Shown: positions 62,674 through 64,000 of the stretch, in pieces
How the letters are laid out: each line of letters starts with the position of its first letter
Numbering within the stretch: the stretch's first letter is position 1
NCBI RefSeq assembly: GCF_000383855.1
Contig: NZ_KB912877.1
Location: 2,933,579-2,997,578 of the forward strand
DNA: 64,000 nucleotides
Direction: 5' to 3'
Source of the DNA: Methylobacter marinus A45
Lineage (GTDB): Bacteria; Pseudomonadota; Gammaproteobacteria; Methylococcales; Methylomonadaceae
Position numbers and translations under genes: made by a program
Notes under the pieces: model-generated
Databases searched by the model: none
What the model was told of the DNA's origin: nothing
What the model saw: only the letters and a program-made list of their open reading frames with translations

Positions 62674-64000
62674 AACAGTACGATGTGCTTATCGTTGAGG
62701 ATGATCTGGCGCTGTGCGAAGCGCTCTGCGACACGCTGGAAATAGAAGGGTATCGGGTCAGCGCCGCCGGCAATGGCACGGAAGCGCTGGGCAAGCTGGA
62801 ACGCGACCAGTTTAAGTTGGTCGTCAGCGATGTGCAGATGCCGGTTATGGATGGTTTTTTGCTGCTGAAAAACATGCGCAATAAGTATCCGGAAACGCCG
62901 GTACTGTTGATGACGGCTTATGGTACGGTTCCTAAAGCCGTGGAGGCTTTGCAGGCGGGCGCCTGCGATTATTTGATCAAGCCTTTCGAGGCCGATGCGC
63001 TGGTCGGCAAGGTGGCCGATTTTATAGGTGCAAGTGCCGATGAAGTGAATGCGGTAAGCCATGACAGAGTGGTTCAGGACCATGGCATGAAAAAGCTCTA
63101 CGCCCTGACCGCCAAGGTTGCCAGAACCGATGTGACGGTGCTGTTGCAGGGCGAAAGCGGTACCGGCAAGGAAGTCATTGCCCGATATATTCATCAAAAT
63201 TCCACTTATCATCGAGGTCCTTTTATCGCGGTCAATTGTGCCGCCATCCCCGAAAACATGCTGGAAGCGATGCTGTTCGGTTATGAGAAAGGCGCTTTCA
63301 CGGGCGCCGTCCAGGCCATGCCCGGAAAATTCGAACAGGCGCAGGACGGCACCTTGTTGCTGGATGAAATTGCGGAAATGGATTTGAATCTGCAGGCGAA
63401 GCTGTTGCGGGTGCTGCAGGAGAAAGAGGTCGAGCGCCTGGGCAGCCATAAAAAGATCCGGCTGAACGTCAGAATTTTGGCGGCTACCAATCTGAAGCTC
63501 AAGGAACAGCTGGAACAGGGGCGTTTTCGGGAGGATTTGTATTACCGGCTCAATGTATTCCCCATCACGATTCCGCCTCTACGCGACAGACCGGGCGATA
63601 TTTTGCCGCTGGCCAGGGAGTTGGTGCGCCGGCATGGCCGGCAAGGCAAAAAATTGCCCGAATTTAACCATCAGGCCGTCGAAAAAATGCTCGGCTACGC
63701 TTGGCCGGGCAATGTCAGGGAACTCGACAATATTGTCCAGCGGGCGCTGATTTTACGCACAGACGATACGATTGCCGCAGAGGATCTGGTATTTGAGGAT
63801 ATCGGCTCAATGACGGAGAAAATGCCAGGTCATACCCCGGAACGTCTACTTAAAGTGATTGATCCTAAAGATCAAAATCAGGAATTTGCCGGTTTGGGGG
63901 AGGGCGTGCGCTCGGTCGAGGAAAACATTATTTTGCAGACCTTGCAGATGGAAAACGGCAGCCGTAAAACCACCGCCGAAAAGCTCGGAATCAGCCCCAG
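62670..64000 (+). CDS. fleR: flagellar response regulator FleR (FlrC), 3' end outside window
   Basis: 443 codons are visible and open at the right edge. The receiver domain has IVEDDLALC, phospho-acceptor Asp in VVSDVQMPVMDG, and LIKPF. The AAA+ domain has [16 protein letters not shown], the GAFTGA loop and DGTLLLDEIAEM. The beginning of the Fis HTH (GSRKTTAEKLGIS) is present; about 15 residues should be missing. FleR with sigma-54 drives basal-body and hook genes, which would lie to the right. Confidence 0.94.
   Translation, partial: MKQYDVLIVEDDLALCEALCDTLEIEGYRVSAAGNGTEALGKLERDQFKLVVSDVQMPVMDGFLLLKNMRNKYPETPVLLMTAYGTVPKAVEALQAGACDYLIKPFEADALVGKVADFIGASADEVNAVSHDRVVQDHGMKKLYALTAKVARTDVTVLLQGESGTGKEVIARYIHQNSTYHRGPFIAVNCAAIPENMLEAMLFGYEKGAFTGAVQAMPGKFEQAQDGTLLLDEIAEMDLNLQAKLLRVLQEKEVERLGSHKKIRLNVRILAATNLKLKEQLEQGRFREDLYYRLNVFPITIPPLRDRPGDILPLARELVRRHGRQGKKLPEFNHQAVEKMLGYAWPGNVRELDNIVQRALILRTDDTIAAEDLVFEDIGSMTEKMPGHTPERLLKVIDPKDQNQEFAGLGEGVRSVEENIILQTLQMENGSRKTTAEKLGISP

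Overview
The window looks like a stretch of chromosome from a gammaproteobacterium, most plausibly a methanotroph of the order Methylococcales. This is an inference from gene content: a cytochrome P460 family protein, two PEP-CTERM exported proteins, a Pseudomonas-like truA-trpF-accD-folC-SPOR-cvpA-purF-metZ order, a polar-flagellum fliL-fliA cluster with FlhF/FlhG, and a FleQ-FleS-FleR hierarchy. I saw no rRNA, tRNA or CRISPR array.

Layout. 1-4845: a chromosomal integron. An intact intI gene (3874-4845, +) diverges from an attI/promoter region and at least five minus-strand gene cassettes, each followed by an attC site (attC sites at 837-923, 1221-1310, 1697-1809, 2252-2373 and 3014-3094). 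The cassettes encode a Gly/Ala-rich protein plus a 54-residue membrane protein, a VOC protein, a GFA/CENP-V protein, an unknown soluble protein and a small membrane protein. An EamA permease cut by the left edge may be a sixth. 5103-10533: a heat-shock small chaperone, a PEP-CTERM protein, a secreted M12-type metalloprotease with Fn3 domains, and cytochrome P460. 10618-19439: hemF, cysM, a YdbH-like/DUF1318 envelope pair, rlmD, a CHRD-domain PEP-CTERM protein, an MFS transporter and an L,D-transpeptidase. 19504-30514: truA, a DUF2231 membrane protein with a His-rich tail, trpFBA, accD, folC, SPOR, cvpA, purF, metZ.

30723-44042: an orphan Hpt protein, then the flagellar export, switch and regulatory run fliLMNOPQR-flhBAFG-fliA-motCD, followed by a 52-residue ORF and a DUF2802 protein. 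The che genes that sit between fliA and motCD in Pseudomonas are absent. 44403-46205: a lipoprotein, a BI-1 family protein and a truncated haemoglobin. 46239-55702: an apparently complete Lap biofilm module without its adhesin. It has the c-di-GMP receptor LapD and the periplasmic protease LapG on the plus strand, and the type I secretion genes lapE, lapC and lapB on the minus strand with a LuxR-type regulator inside the operon. 55792-59561: a small conserved protein, radA, a double-FHA protein and a CNNM/CorC protein. 59872-64000: fleQ, fleS and fleR; fleR runs off the right edge.

How the parts fit. FleQ with sigma-54 should drive fleSR and the fliL operon, and -24/-12 elements with the required 10-nt GG/GC spacing are visible upstream of both. 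FliA would then drive late genes. FleQ and LapD are both c-di-GMP-linked in relatives, so this locus places motility and adhesion switches together. The integron is the accessory, horizontally fed part of the window. Several non-coding structures also stand out: a 95-bp nested palindrome related to a second copy 37 kb away, a terminator-like hairpin inside a signal-peptide coding region, and a short upstream ORF overlapping the lapG start.
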